A stretch of DNA of 38,437 nucleotides from Brucella gallinifaecis (lineage in GTDB: Bacteria > Pseudomonadota > Alphaproteobacteria > Rhizobiales > Rhizobiaceae), in contig NZ_ML636817.1 of NCBI RefSeq assembly GCF_006476605.1, positions 1 to 38,437 on the forward strand. The letters are read 5' to 3'. The number at the start of each line of letters is the position of its first letter. Position 1 is the stretch's first letter. Positions 24,732 through 34,301 of this stretch are shown piece by piece. The notes beneath the pieces are model-generated. The model worked only from the letters and a program-made list of their open reading frames with translations. It searched no databases and was not told the DNA's origin. Position numbers and translations under genes: made by a program.

Positions 24732-25054
24732 GGTTTCTCTCCTTTTGCCGGTTGAAGCCGCGACCATCGCGGCCTGATGGCGTCCGGAGAGGCAGGACAA
24801 GACAGCCCTTGCACCCCGAAGGGGCGGGCGAAGCGGAAAGACGGCGCATGCCGTTGCAAGGGATGGATTGGGCTGCGAGGAAAGCCCCAAAGAAGGCCGT
24901 GTTGGCCGTGGCTTTTTGCGAAAGGGATAAGCCTTGATCAGCAAGCGCCCTGATGATCAGCCTAGAGGAATCCCTAAACATCATTTTTTGCATCATAGGG
25001 CATGAGCTTGTATTTCTATTGACTGACCGCAGGCATATGTGCAATATTTGCATC
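24732..25054. promoter_or_regulatory. Divergent promoter region, ardC / restriction operon
   Basis: This gap of 323 bp has no gene. TTTGCATCAT occurs twice, at 24987-24996 and 25047-25056, exactly 60 bases apart; the second copy runs into the hsdS start codon. A good promoter, TTGACT (25019-25024) with a 17-base spacer and CAATAT (25042-25047), would start transcription at or within a few bases of the ATG at 25055. No Shine-Dalgarno sequence is visible there. A leaderless transcript under control of a factor binding the repeats is inferred. Confidence 0.5.
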
Positions 25055-25666
25055 ATGACGAACGATGCAGTAATTTACGTAAACCTAGGGGACGTGGCAA
25101 CCGTCTCCGCTGGCTACCCCCTCCGGGGCTCAGCAGAGTCGCTGAAGGCGGGCGACGTTCACCTCGTGCAGTTGAAGAATGTAGCCAATGATGGCGACAT
25201 GAATTGGGGGGATGTGGCGTCCGTGTCCCTACCTTCAAAACGCGAACCGTCTTGGCTGACTGAGGATGATGTGATCTTCGCGGCCAGAGGAACACGTACC
25301 TATGCGTACGCGTTGTCCAACGTGCCGCCCCGTACAGTGTGCGCACCGCAGTTTTTCGTTGTGAGTATCAAGAAGCCAGAGAAGCTCTCCCCGCGGTTTC
25401 TTGCATGGCAAATCAACCAGAAGCCTGCTCAAGACTATTTTCAGCGCAACTCCACAGGCTCCTACATCCAAAACATACGCAGAAATGTTCTGGAAGAGCT
25501 TCCTATTGCGCTGCCTTCTAAAGAGACGCAGATGACTATCGCTGCACTCTGGCAAGCCGCACAACGCGAGCAGGCAATCCTCAACCGCCTTATTGAAACA
25601 CGAAACTCTCAACTTGAAGCACTGGCCATTGGCCTTGCGCCTAAAAGCCTGGAGGCTAGAGCATGA
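25055..25666 (+). CDS. hsdS: Half-size type I restriction specificity subunit (HsdS, one TRD)
   Basis: At 203 residues this is about half the length of a normal HsdS. It has one target recognition domain, opening YVNLGDVATVSAGYPLRG and ending with NIRRNVLEELPIALPSKETQ, then one conserved helix (WQAAQREQAILNRLIETRNSQLEALA). Half-HsdS proteins can dimerise to replace a full subunit and recognise a palindromic target. The chosen ATG at 25055 lacks a ribosome site; an earlier frame start at 24953 adds non-HsdS residues. The stop overlaps hsdM (ATGA). A second, full HsdS is encoded three genes later. Confidence 0.82.
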   Translation: MTNDAVIYVNLGDVATVSAGYPLRGSAESLKAGDVHLVQLKNVANDGDMNWGDVASVSLPSKREPSWLTEDDVIFAARGTRTYAYALSNVPPRTVCAPQFFVVSIKKPEKLSPRFLAWQINQKPAQDYFQRNSTGSYIQNIRRNVLEELPIALPSKETQMTIAALWQAAQREQAILNRLIETRNSQLEALAIGLAPKSLEARA

Positions 25667-27177
25667 ACTCACAAATTAAACAAGAAGACATCAATAAAGC
25701 CGTTTGGGAGGCCTGCGATACGTTCCGGGGTACTGTCGACGGCTCGGTATACAAAGAATACGTCCTCACGATGCTGTTCTTGAAATACATTAGCGATGTT
25801 TGGCAGGATCACTACAACAATTACAAGGCAGAGTATGGTGATGAGCCAGAACTCATCAATGAGATTCTCAAGAATGAGCGATTTGTTCTTCCTGCATCTG
25901 CAAACTTCTATGAACTGTACAAAAGACGCCATGAGCCCGGCAATGGCGAGCGCATCGACAAAGCCCTACATGCAATTGAAGAAGCGAATATCGCAAAGCT
26001 ACGCGACGTATTCCAGGACATCAGCTTCAACTCGAACAAATTGGGTGAAGAGGCGCAAAAGAACGAGCTTTTGAAAGACCTTCTGGAGGATTTCGCGAAG
26101 GAGAAGCTGAATCTTGCGCCAAGCCGTATTGGCAAACTCGACATCATCGGCAATGCATATGAGTTCCTGATCAAACAATTTGCCGCTGACTCCGGTCGTA
26201 AAGCTGGTGAGTTTTATACACCGCCAGAAGTGTCCGAACTCATGGCCGAACTGGTATCGCCCAAAGAAGGTGACGAGATTTGTGACCCGACCTGCGGCTC
26301 TGGCTCACTGTTAATGAAGTGCGGCAAGCGCATTCAGATCGAGAATAACGGCTCAAAGAAATACGCCCTTTACGGCCAGGAAGCGATTGGCAGCACATGG
26401 GCTCTCGCCAAAATGAATATGTTCCTACATGGGGAAGACAATCACCGCATTGAATGGGGCGATACTATTCGCAACCCCAAGCTCCTGAATAGCGAAGACA
26501 GCCTCAAGCATTTTGACGTGGTCGTTGCCAATCCCCCTTTCAGCCTTGAAAAGTGGGGACATGGAACGGCTGACACAGATCAATTTGGACGCTTTAGGCG
26601 CGGCATTCCGCCGAAGACCAAAGGCGATTACGCATTTATTCTCCATATGATCGAAACCATGAAGCCAAAGACTGGACGCATGGCCGTCGTTGCCCCCCAT
26701 GGTGTTCTGTTCCGAGGCTCATCCGAAGGAAAAATCAGACAGAAGCTGGTTGAGGAGAACATACTCGACGCCGTGATCGGGCTACCTGAAAAACTGTTTT
26801 ATGGCACGGGAATTCCAGCCGCCATTTTAGTGTTCCGCAAGAACAAGACAGACAGGAACACGTTGTTTATCGACGCCAGCCGAGAGTTCGTATCAGGCAA
26901 GAACCAGAACCAGCTCTCTGAAGGCAATATTGCCAAGATCATTGCGACTTACCAAGAACGCAAGACGGTTGATAAATACGCTTACCTCGCAACACCAGAG
27001 GAAATGGCCGAAAACGATTACAACCTCAACATCCCCCGTTATGTCGACACTTTCGAAGAAGAGGAAGAAATCGACCTGATGGCCGTCCGCGCTGAACGCA
27101 TGAAGCTGAAAGCCGAACTGGCCGAGTTGGAGAAGAAAATGGACGGATACCTCAAAGAATTGGGGTATGCCATATGA
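25663..27177 (+). CDS. hsdM: Type I restriction-modification methyltransferase subunit HsdM
   Basis: The 504-residue protein is an N6-adenine methyltransferase of the HsdM family. An N-terminal helical domain is followed by GEFYTPPEVSELMAELV. The SAM-binding motif I is DPTCGSGSLLMK (D208) and the catalytic motif IV is NPPF (N290). The C-terminal part (from about residue 460) is charged and coiled, for contact with HsdS. It needs HsdS for target choice and HsdR for cleavage. It is coupled by 4-bp overlaps to the half hsdS upstream and rhuM downstream. Length and motifs are complete. Confidence 0.95.
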   Translation: MNSQIKQEDINKAVWEACDTFRGTVDGSVYKEYVLTMLFLKYISDVWQDHYNNYKAEYGDEPELINEILKNERFVLPASANFYELYKRRHEPGNGERIDKALHAIEEANIAKLRDVFQDISFNSNKLGEEAQKNELLKDLLEDFAKEKLNLAPSRIGKLDIIGNAYEFLIKQFAADSGRKAGEFYTPPEVSELMAELVSPKEGDEICDPTCGSGSLLMKCGKRIQIENNGSKKYALYGQEAIGSTWALAKMNMFLHGEDNHRIEWGDTIRNPKLLNSEDSLKHFDVVVANPPFSLEKWGHGTADTDQFGRFRRGIPPKTKGDYAFILHMIETMKPKTGRMAVVAPHGVLFRGSSEGKIRQKLVEENILDAVIGLPEKLFYGTGIPAAILVFRKNKTDRNTLFIDASREFVSGKNQNQLSEGNIAKIIATYQERKTVDKYAYLATPEEMAENDYNLNIPRYVDTFEEEEEIDLMAVRAERMKLKAELAELEKKMDGYLKELGYAI

Positions 27178-28217
27178 CCCACAACATCGAACATGACGAA
27201 CCAAAAGGCGAGTTGATCCTCTATCAAACAGAGGACGGCCAAGCCGAGATCAATCTGCGATCAATTGACGGCACGGTATGGCTCACCCAAGCAGAACTGG
27301 GCGAGCTCTTTGACACGACACCGCAAAACGTCACATTGCATATAAAAAGTATCTACGAGGACGGTGAACTCGCCGAAGAGGCAACGTGTAAGGATTTCTT
27401 ACAAGTTCGAACAGAGGGCGTTCGTACGGTCGAGCGACGGATAAAGCACTATAATCTCGACGTCATTCTGGCTGTCGGGTATCGCGTACGCTCACCGCGC
27501 GGTGTTCAATTCCGCCGTTGGGCTAACACCGTCCTCAAGGAATACCTGATCAAAGGCTTCGCTATGGACGATGCGCGGCTCAAACAAGCCGAGCAATGGG
27601 ATTACTTCGACGAATGGCTTGCGCGTATTCGTGATATTCGCGCGTCAGAGAAGCGGTTCTATCAAAAGGTGAAAGACCTTTACACGACCGCAGTCGACTA
27701 CGACAAAGATTCGGATGAGGCGCAGCTGTTTTTCCAAAAAGTACAGAACAAGATGCTATGGGCCATCACCGGCCAAACAGCAGCTGAGTTGATCGCAGGC
27801 CGTGCCGATCCGGATAAGCCCAACATGGGTGTCATGTCCTGGAAAGGGTCGATCGTTCGCAAGGGCGATGTCGGCATAGCCAAGAACTATCTTAATTCGG
27901 AAGAGATAGACGAACTGAACCGTATCGTCACTATGTATCTGGATTACGCAGAAGATCAGGCAAAACGCCGCGCACCTGTCACAATGTCGCAATGGGCGGA
28001 CAAGCTCGATTCATTCCTCTCTTTCAATGAGCGCGATGTGCTGACCCATGCGGGAAAACTACAAATGAAGGTCGCCCAAAAGCTCGCCGCTGATCGCTAT
28101 GAAGCCTTTGACCTCAAGCGGAAAGAGGCTGAAGCCCTCGCTGCCGATGCAGAGGATATCGAAGCCCTCGAAAACCTTGCCAAGGATTTGGAAGGCAAGA
28201 AAGGCGGTGGAGAATGA
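27174..28217 (+). CDS. rhuM: RhuM-family protein
   Basis: The 347-residue protein belongs to the RhuM (Virulence_RhuM) family. Recognisable segments are TVWLTQAELGELFDTTPQNVTLHI, YNLDVILAVGYRVRSPRGVQFRRWA and a C-terminal helical region rich in Glu and Lys. RhuM was named from a Salmonella pathogenicity island but its biochemistry is not settled. It resembles DNA-associated regulators, and the first segment fits a helix-turn-helix. It is often found inside restriction-modification operons. Here it overlaps hsdM and the second hsdS by four bases each, so it is expressed with them. A role in regulating or modulating the system is inference. Confidence 0.88.
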   Translation: MTHNIEHDEPKGELILYQTEDGQAEINLRSIDGTVWLTQAELGELFDTTPQNVTLHIKSIYEDGELAEEATCKDFLQVRTEGVRTVERRIKHYNLDVILAVGYRVRSPRGVQFRRWANTVLKEYLIKGFAMDDARLKQAEQWDYFDEWLARIRDIRASEKRFYQKVKDLYTTAVDYDKDSDEAQLFFQKVQNKMLWAITGQTAAELIAGRADPDKPNMGVMSWKGSIVRKGDVGIAKNYLNSEEIDELNRIVTMYLDYAEDQAKRRAPVTMSQWADKLDSFLSFNERDVLTHAGKLQMKVAQKLAADRYEAFDLKRKEAEALAADAEDIEALENLAKDLEGKKGGGE

Positions 28218-29377
28218 TGCCGTCGAGTTGGAAGGAGCAAGCATTAAGCTCAGTGGTGAAGTCACCAATTTCTTATGGTGTTGTTCAAACGGGAGAGCCT
28301 GTCGAGAATGGTGTGCCATGCGTGCGTGTCGTCGACATTGCAAGTGGCGATCTAAATCCCAAACATATGATCAAAACAACAAGAGAAATTAGCAATAGTT
28401 ACAAACGGACAATTCTAGAAGCTGGCGACGTTATTATGGCACTTCGCGGCGTTATTGGCCGATCAGCATTAGTTTCTGCGCCACTTGAAAAATGTAATCT
28501 TACCAGAGGTGTGGCAAGGATATCGCTAAATAGTGCAGTTGCATCACCAGCCTATGTTTTTCAATTCCTAAATGCTCCACAGTTCCAAAGCTACATAGGA
28601 AGACAGGCTAACGGTTCAGCGCTACAGGAAATTTCGATTGCCACTTTAAGAAAGGCAAAAATTTCTCTGCCGCCAGTTCAAGAACAACAGCGCATCGCGA
28701 AAATTCTTTCAACATGGGATCGAGCAATTGAGGCAACGGAAAAGCTGATTGCCAACAGCGAAGCGCAGAAAAAGGCGCTCATGCAGCAACTCCTGACTGG
28801 CAAAAAACGCCTGCCGGGATTTGAGGGAGAGTGGAAAGACAGAAAGCTGGGGGATGTTGCCCAGATCGGAAAAGGTCGTGCGCTTAATAGTAAAGATATC
28901 CAAGAGGGCAATTACCCAGTTATCGCTGGGGGGAAAACTAGTCCGTATTCACACGCGGAATTCACCCACGATCATGCAATTACAGTGAGCGCAAGCGGCG
29001 CCTATGCTGGATTCGTCGCCTTCCATCCATATAAATTCTGGGCGTCAGATTGTTCCGTGGTTCAGGGCACTGAAAAAATAAGTGCACTATTTGCTTTCTA
29101 TTATTTGGAGTTCAACCAGAACAAAATTTATGGACTGCAAAGCGGTGGTGCACAGCCGCACATTTATCCACGCGACATCGCTTCCCTAATAATTGAAGTG
29201 CCCTCGATCGACGAGCAAAAAGCAATCGTCGAGATTCTCACAGAAAGCACGAGCCAGATCGAAAAGCTAAAAAATTATCTTGAACGATTGAAACGGGAGA
29301 AATCTGCCCTGATGCAGCAACTCCTCACGGGGAAGCGTCGTGTAAAGACAGTATCAGACCGGGAGGAAGCGGCATGA
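28214..29377 (+). CDS. hsdS: Type I restriction specificity subunit HsdS, two TRDs
   Basis: The 387-residue protein is a full HsdS. Two target recognition domains (about residues 5-150 and 205-345) are each followed by a conserved helix ending in ALMQQLLTGK (near residues 190 and 365). The DNA of these boxes shares ATGCAGCAACTCCT exactly (28781-28794 and 29312-29325), which could recombine to exchange or delete a TRD. It would pair with HsdM and HsdR from the same operon. The ATG overlaps the end of rhuM. Coexistence with a half-HsdS suggests more than one specificity complex. The target sequence cannot be predicted by eye. Confidence 0.93.
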   Translation: MMPSSWKEQALSSVVKSPISYGVVQTGEPVENGVPCVRVVDIASGDLNPKHMIKTTREISNSYKRTILEAGDVIMALRGVIGRSALVSAPLEKCNLTRGVARISLNSAVASPAYVFQFLNAPQFQSYIGRQANGSALQEISIATLRKAKISLPPVQEQQRIAKILSTWDRAIEATEKLIANSEAQKKALMQQLLTGKKRLPGFEGEWKDRKLGDVAQIGKGRALNSKDIQEGNYPVIAGGKTSPYSHAEFTHDHAITVSASGAYAGFVAFHPYKFWASDCSVVQGTEKISALFAFYYLEFNQNKIYGLQSGGAQPHIYPRDIASLIIEVPSIDEQKAIVEILTESTSQIEKLKNYLERLKREKSALMQQLLTGKRRVKTVSDREEAA

Positions 29378-31029
29378 GCAAATCTAGATCATTTTCCATC
29401 TACCTTCTGAAGCCAACCTTTGACGCCACGAATACCATCAAAGAAGACAACACGTTGGAGGACGGAATCGCCGCCAGCGATTTGCCTGAGGGTGCGACTC
29501 TTCATGTCCTGGATAGCCAGCCCACGCCACCCTGGTGGCGCGGTTACTTCGGCATACAAAAGAACCTGATGCAGGCCCTTAAGGGAGCGATCGTCTTCTT
29601 GCCTGTGGGTGGCAGGACGTTTGCAATCACGTTTGGTCACGTGATGCATAACCTAAAGCCAGAAAGCTACGAATACGATTTTGGCCTTCGGGTAACTCTT
29701 AACAGCGTTGATCCCGAGAAGCTGAAAAGCCTAGATTCCCTTCGTCCTGAAAACGCGCGCAGACAACGCACCCAACTCTCAGTGGGTTCCGACCTGACTC
29801 TGTTTGATTTTGATCGTGATAGCACCATCTTACGGAGCCTCACCGGCGCTGTGAAAGAGGAGCTCGAGGCATTCTTCAGACATGCAACTGGCGCAAGTAG
29901 CATCCGCATTAGCTCTGATGTTGGTCCAGAAGGACTACCAGATCTTTGCGAAAAGCTGTTGGAGCTATACAACGACAACGCTTACGCGACTGCCTTTCCA
30001 GACATCCAGAACGTAACCCCGGTCAAAGACCCTGTTCTGCTTGACGCTCTGAATACGAACTTGGTGGCTGCCGTCGCTTCAAAAGACGAAAATGTTACAC
30101 TGACAATCCCAGACATCGTGAACTATGCGGAGGAAATGTACGCCACGTTCACTGGTCAGGGGCATGGATTGGTATATGACGATGTCTTCATTGACCGGTA
30201 CTATGAGTATCTGGAAACGAATGGCTTTGACGTCAGCACGATCGATTTAGAGGCGCTGAAGCGTCACCATTTAGTCATTACAAATGAGTCCGGCCAGCCA
30301 AAAGGTGATCGACCCTCGATTCTTAAGTGCCTGATTTTTGATACTGTGATCGCCGGAAACCCAGGAAATTTCCATCTTTGCGAAGGCAACTGGTATCAGG
30401 TTAGCGGAGATTACGTGACCGATCTCACAACCTATCTCGATCCGATATGCACCGACACCTCATTGTTAGCGTACGATCACGATGGAGAAGGCGCCTACAA
30501 CGAAGCCTGCGTAGTGGGTGAAAACACTCGTCTTTGTATGGACAAAGGCAACGTTGCACCCGCTGGGCAAAAGCAGGTTGAGCCTTGCGACATTCTGGAA
30601 ATTGATGGGGATCAGGTAATCCTGCATCACGTCAAGCTCTCTACCGTATCAGCAACGCTGAGCCATCTTTTTAATCAGGGTCTCAACTCCATTCAATTGA
30701 TCCGGGAACACGACGAGGTGTTCGTGAACTTGCGGAACCTAGTGACGGCGAAAGCAGAAGCCGGCGAAGATGGCCCATTCCTTGCCGCCATAGATGGAAA
30801 GAAGTTCAAAGTTGTCTTCCAAATCATCACGCATAAGGACAAATCAGATAAGTCGCTCAATCTACCTCTATTTTCGCGGATCAGTCTGAGGCGCACTATG
30901 CGGGAACTCAGGCGGATGGGTATAGACGCGGAATTCTGTTTCGTTGAGAACCAGCGAGAGCTTCAGGAAGGCAAGAAAAAGCAGCGGAAGAAAAAGATGG
31001 CGGCACAGCCAGAAGCGGAGGCTGCATGA
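29374..31029 (+). CDS. TIGR04141/DUF6119-like protein within restriction operon
   Basis: The 551-residue protein matches the sporadically distributed family known as TIGR04141 (DUF6119). Its features include an N-terminus SIYLLKPTFD, the aromatic segment WWRGYFGI, LMQALKGAIVFLPVGGRTFAITFGH near residue 80, and a central FHLCEGNWYQVSGDYV. The C-terminus ends in a lysine-rich tail (GKKKQRKKKM). There is no signal peptide or membrane helix. Its biochemical function is unknown; such genes have been noted near restriction and other defence genes. It lies between hsdS and hsdR with 4-bp overlaps on both sides, so it is made together with the restriction enzyme. An accessory or independent defence role is inferred. 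Confidence 0.78.
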   Translation: MSKSRSFSIYLLKPTFDATNTIKEDNTLEDGIAASDLPEGATLHVLDSQPTPPWWRGYFGIQKNLMQALKGAIVFLPVGGRTFAITFGHVMHNLKPESYEYDFGLRVTLNSVDPEKLKSLDSLRPENARRQRTQLSVGSDLTLFDFDRDSTILRSLTGAVKEELEAFFRHATGASSIRISSDVGPEGLPDLCEKLLELYNDNAYATAFPDIQNVTPVKDPVLLDALNTNLVAAVASKDENVTLTIPDIVNYAEEMYATFTGQGHGLVYDDVFIDRYYEYLETNGFDVSTIDLEALKRHHLVITNESGQPKGDRPSILKCLIFDTVIAGNPGNFHLCEGNWYQVSGDYVTDLTTYLDPICTDTSLLAYDHDGEGAYNEACVVGENTRLCMDKGNVAPAGQKQVEPCDILEIDGDQVILHHVKLSTVSATLSHLFNQGLNSIQLIREHDEVFVNLRNLVTAKAEAGEDGPFLAAIDGKKFKVVFQIITHKDKSDKSLNLPLFSRISLRRTMRELRRMGIDAEFCFVENQRELQEGKKKQRKKKMAAQPEAEAA

Positions 31030-34000
31030 CGTCGCCCAATACCGCCGAGCAATTTACCGCGCACTTGCCTGCACTTCAGGTTCTTTTGGCGCTGGGATGG
31101 CAGCTCATGTCCACCGCTGATTGCTTGGCTGCACGCGGCGGCAACAAGGCTGTTATTCTGCGTTCCGTCCTGGTTGATGAGCTAAAGAAGCGGCGTTTCG
31201 AATACAAGGGCCGCAGTTATCCTCTCTCGACTAACGCCATCGACCAGATAGTCCGTGATCTGTCAGCGCCGCAGATGCATGAAGGTCTGCTGAGCGCAAA
31301 TGAAAAGCTTTACAATGCGATGACGCTCGGCATAACGGTCACAGAATTCGTTGAAGGGAAAAAACATTCAGCGACTGTGCCGATTATCGACTGGAACAAT
31401 CCAGCCAATAACAGCCTGATCGTCACCGAAGAATTTGAAGTCCTATCCACTGACGGCATTCGAACACGACGTCCGGATATCGTCTGTTTTATCAACGGAC
31501 TGCCACTAGCTGTTATCGAAGTCAAGCGGCCCGATTCTGGCAATCCAAACAAGTCGATGGTGGACGAAGGCATTAGCCAGACAATTCGCAACCAGAAGCC
31601 GGACGAGATACCTCACCTCTTCGCCTACTCACAGTTATTGGTATCAATTAGCGGCACCGATGGCCGCTATGCTACGACCAAAACGCCCAAGAAATTCTGG
31701 GCAAAATGGTCTGAAGAGGAATTTGATGAAACGCATTTTTATAAAGTGAAGAATGCGGCGTTGCCCCCGGACGTTCACGCAGAATTGCTGAGTGGCAAAC
31801 CTAGAGCCGTACAGGATCATTTCCAAAATCTTTGGTCTGGCATCCAGTTCGTCACAGATCAGGATCGCCTTTTAATTAGCCTCCTTTCTCCAGAACGTCT
31901 TTTAGAATTCATCCGCTATTTCATTATCTTCGACCGTAAAGTTGGCAAAGTCGCAGCGCGCTATCAGCAGGCTTTCGGTATCAAGGCTTTAATCGAGCGC
32001 ATTTCGGATATCCGTCCGGATGGTGGTCGTGAAGGCGGCGTGATTTGGCATACGACTGGCTCAGGCAAGAGCTTCACTATGGTGTACCTCTGCAAGGCGC
32101 TCTTGCTTCGCCAGGAGTTGGCGGAATGTCGAGTAATTGTGGTGACTGATCGCGTTGACCTTGAAAAGCAACTTGCCAGAACATTTCTTACAGGCGGCGC
32201 AATGGGCACGACCAATGCGACGAAGAAGGATGAAAACAGGGCAAAGGCATCGACTGGCCGTGATCTCGCAAAGCGTATCGGCAAGGGCAACGAGCGCATA
32301 ATCTTCTCGATCATCAATAAGTTCGGAACAGCTTCAAAACTGCCAGAGTGCTATAATCCAAGTGAGAACATCATTGTGCTCATCGACGAAGGCCACAGAA
32401 GCCAAGACGGTGAAAACCATGAGCGAATGAAAAAGGCGCTGCCGAATGCAGCTTATGTCGCATTCACAGGCACACCCCTTTTGAAAAATGAAAAGACGAC
32501 CAATAAATTTGGCCCAATCGTTCATGCCTACACGATGCAGAAAGCAGTACAGGATGGAACGGTTACTCCCCTCCTCTATGAAGAACGCAAACCGATCATC
32601 GATATAAACGCGAGCGCCATAGATAATTGGTTTGAAAAGATCACTGCCTCTCTAACGGATCAGCAAAAGAGCGATCTGAAAGAAAAGTACGGGAAAAAGG
32701 GCCAGCTATATGGTTCGGCAAACCGTATTGATCTCATCGCGTGGGATATAGCTGCCCATTTCAACGATAATTTCAAGAAATTAGGCAAAGACCTAAAGGG
32801 CCAGTTGGCAACCGACAGTAAGCTCTCTGCGGTTCGTTATAAAAAAGCACTCGACGCAACCAGCCTTGTCAGCAGCGCAATCGTTATATCCGCCCCAGAC
32901 AGTCGTGAGGGTCATGAAGACGTTGACGAATCCGAACTTCCAGAGGTTCAACAGTGGTGGAAGGATAACGTCAAAGGCGACCCTGCTGAATATGAACGGC
33001 AGGTGATCGAGGATTTCGGTGAGCCCGGCGCCCCCGACATTTTGATAGTCGTTGATAAGCTACTCACTGGCTTTGATGAGCCTAAAAATGCAGTTCTATA
33101 TATCGACAAACCCCTCAAACAACACAACCTCATTCAAGCTATCGCTCGTGTGAACCGACTTCACGACGAAAAGAAGTTTGGGTTATTGATCGATTATCGT
33201 GGAATTTTGAAAGAGCTCGATACTGCGATCACCGAATACCGGGATCTCGCAGAACGCACACAAGGCGGTTTCGATGTCGATGACATAGAGGGTCTCTATG
33301 CAAATGTCTCGACGGAATACAAGAAGCTACCTGCACTACATGCCGCTTTATGGGAAATTTTCAGACCTGTCCAAAACCGCGCCGATCGAGAACAATATCG
33401 GCAACTTCTTATTCCCTACCTGACGACTGGAGCCAACGGCGAATCCGTTGACCTTAACCAGAAGATCCGTGAAGACTTCTACCAAGCACTCACTGAATTT
33501 GGCATGTGTTTGAAAGTTGCACTTGGCTCGCGATCTTTCTTCGAAGACAAGTCATTTTCAGAAGACGATATCCAGGCATACAAGCGTGACCTGAGGTTCT
33601 TCAGTGAACTTCGTCGAACAGCGAAACAAGACGCTCAAGAAACGATTGATTTCAGCGTATACGAAGATCAGATTCGAAAATTAGTAGATCGATACGTCGT
33701 GGGAGAACGTGTCAAAGACGCGGATGGCGTTTACATCGTCAATGACCTGGGAAAGAAGAGCGAACCTGAAACGTGGTCGGAAGAAAAAACGCGCAACGAA
33801 ACAGACATTATTCGTTCACGCCTTAAAAGAACGATCGAACAAGAACTGGCTGACGATCCTTATGCACAATCCTACTTTTCTGAACTTTTGCGGAAGGCCC
33901 TTGCTGAAGCCAATGCGTTGTTTGAACATCCTTTCAAGCAATACGCTCTTTTCAAAGAACTTGATGAAAAGGTGAAAAACCGCTCAGTAGAAGGCATACC

Positions 34001-34301
34001 ACCTGCACTTTCTCAAAATCAGCATGCAGCTGCATACTTTGGAATCCTTAAACTCGAACACGGCGCAGACGATCTCTCTGAAGAGCTGGTGAAACAGTAT
34101 GTCGAGCTGTGTATCTCAATTGATGACATCATCACTGTAGCTGTAGCCGAAAATTCTCTAAACACGCAGGACATAGAAGCGTCTGTTCGAAAAAAACTTT
34201 TGCCATTGCTCTTCAAGCGCCTTGGTCTTGAATCTGCAAAATCGGTCGTAGACAAGATTGTAGAGATAATTCGCCTCGGCCTTTCGAAGGGAACATTGTA
34301 A
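31026..34301 (+). CDS. hsdR: Type I restriction endonuclease subunit HsdR
   Basis: The 1091-residue protein is the translocase and nuclease subunit. The N-terminal nuclease core has D151 in RRPDIVCF and E165-V-K167 in AVIEVKRP. The superfamily 2 motor has Walker A TTGSGKS (about 343-349), DEGH at 454-457 and the TAT-like motif AFTGTPLL. Later motor motifs include DILIVVDKLLTGFDEP and QAIARVNR. The C-terminal third is helical for binding HsdM/HsdS. It is the sixth gene of the operon and overlaps its upstream neighbour by four bases. All key residues are intact, so restriction is expected to be active. Confidence 0.95.
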   Translation: MTSPNTAEQFTAHLPALQVLLALGWQLMSTADCLAARGGNKAVILRSVLVDELKKRRFEYKGRSYPLSTNAIDQIVRDLSAPQMHEGLLSANEKLYNAMTLGITVTEFVEGKKHSATVPIIDWNNPANNSLIVTEEFEVLSTDGIRTRRPDIVCFINGLPLAVIEVKRPDSGNPNKSMVDEGISQTIRNQKPDEIPHLFAYSQLLVSISGTDGRYATTKTPKKFWAKWSEEEFDETHFYKVKNAALPPDVHAELLSGKPRAVQDHFQNLWSGIQFVTDQDRLLISLLSPERLLEFIRYFIIFDRKVGKVAARYQQAFGIKALIERISDIRPDGGREGGVIWHTTGSGKSFTMVYLCKALLLRQELAECRVIVVTDRVDLEKQLARTFLTGGAMGTTNATKKDENRAKASTGRDLAKRIGKGNERIIFSIINKFGTASKLPECYNPSENIIVLIDEGHRSQDGENHERMKKALPNAAYVAFTGTPLLKNEKTTNKFGPIVHAYTMQKAVQDGTVTPLLYEERKPIIDINASAIDNWFEKITASLTDQQKSDLKEKYGKKGQLYGSANRIDLIAWDIAAHFNDNFKKLGKDLKGQLATDSKLSAVRYKKALDATSLVSSAIVISAPDSREGHEDVDESELPEVQQWWKDNVKGDPAEYERQVIEDFGEPGAPDILIVVDKLLTGFDEPKNAVLYIDKPLKQHNLIQAIARVNRLHDEKKFGLLIDYRGILKELDTAITEYRDLAERTQGGFDVDDIEGLYANVSTEYKKLPALHAALWEIFRPVQNRADREQYRQLLIPYLTTGANGESVDLNQKIREDFYQALTEFGMCLKVALGSRSFFEDKSFSEDDIQAYKRDLRFFSELRRTAKQDAQETIDFSVYEDQIRKLVDRYVVGERVKDADGVYIVNDLGKKSEPETWSEEKTRNETDIIRSRLKRTIEQELADDPYAQSYFSELLRKALAEANALFEHPFKQYALFKELDEKVKNRSVEGIPPALSQNQHAAAYFGILKLEHGADDLSEELVKQYVELCISIDDIITVAVAENSLNTQDIEASVRKKLLPLLFKRLGLESAKSVVDKIVEIIRLGLSKGTL

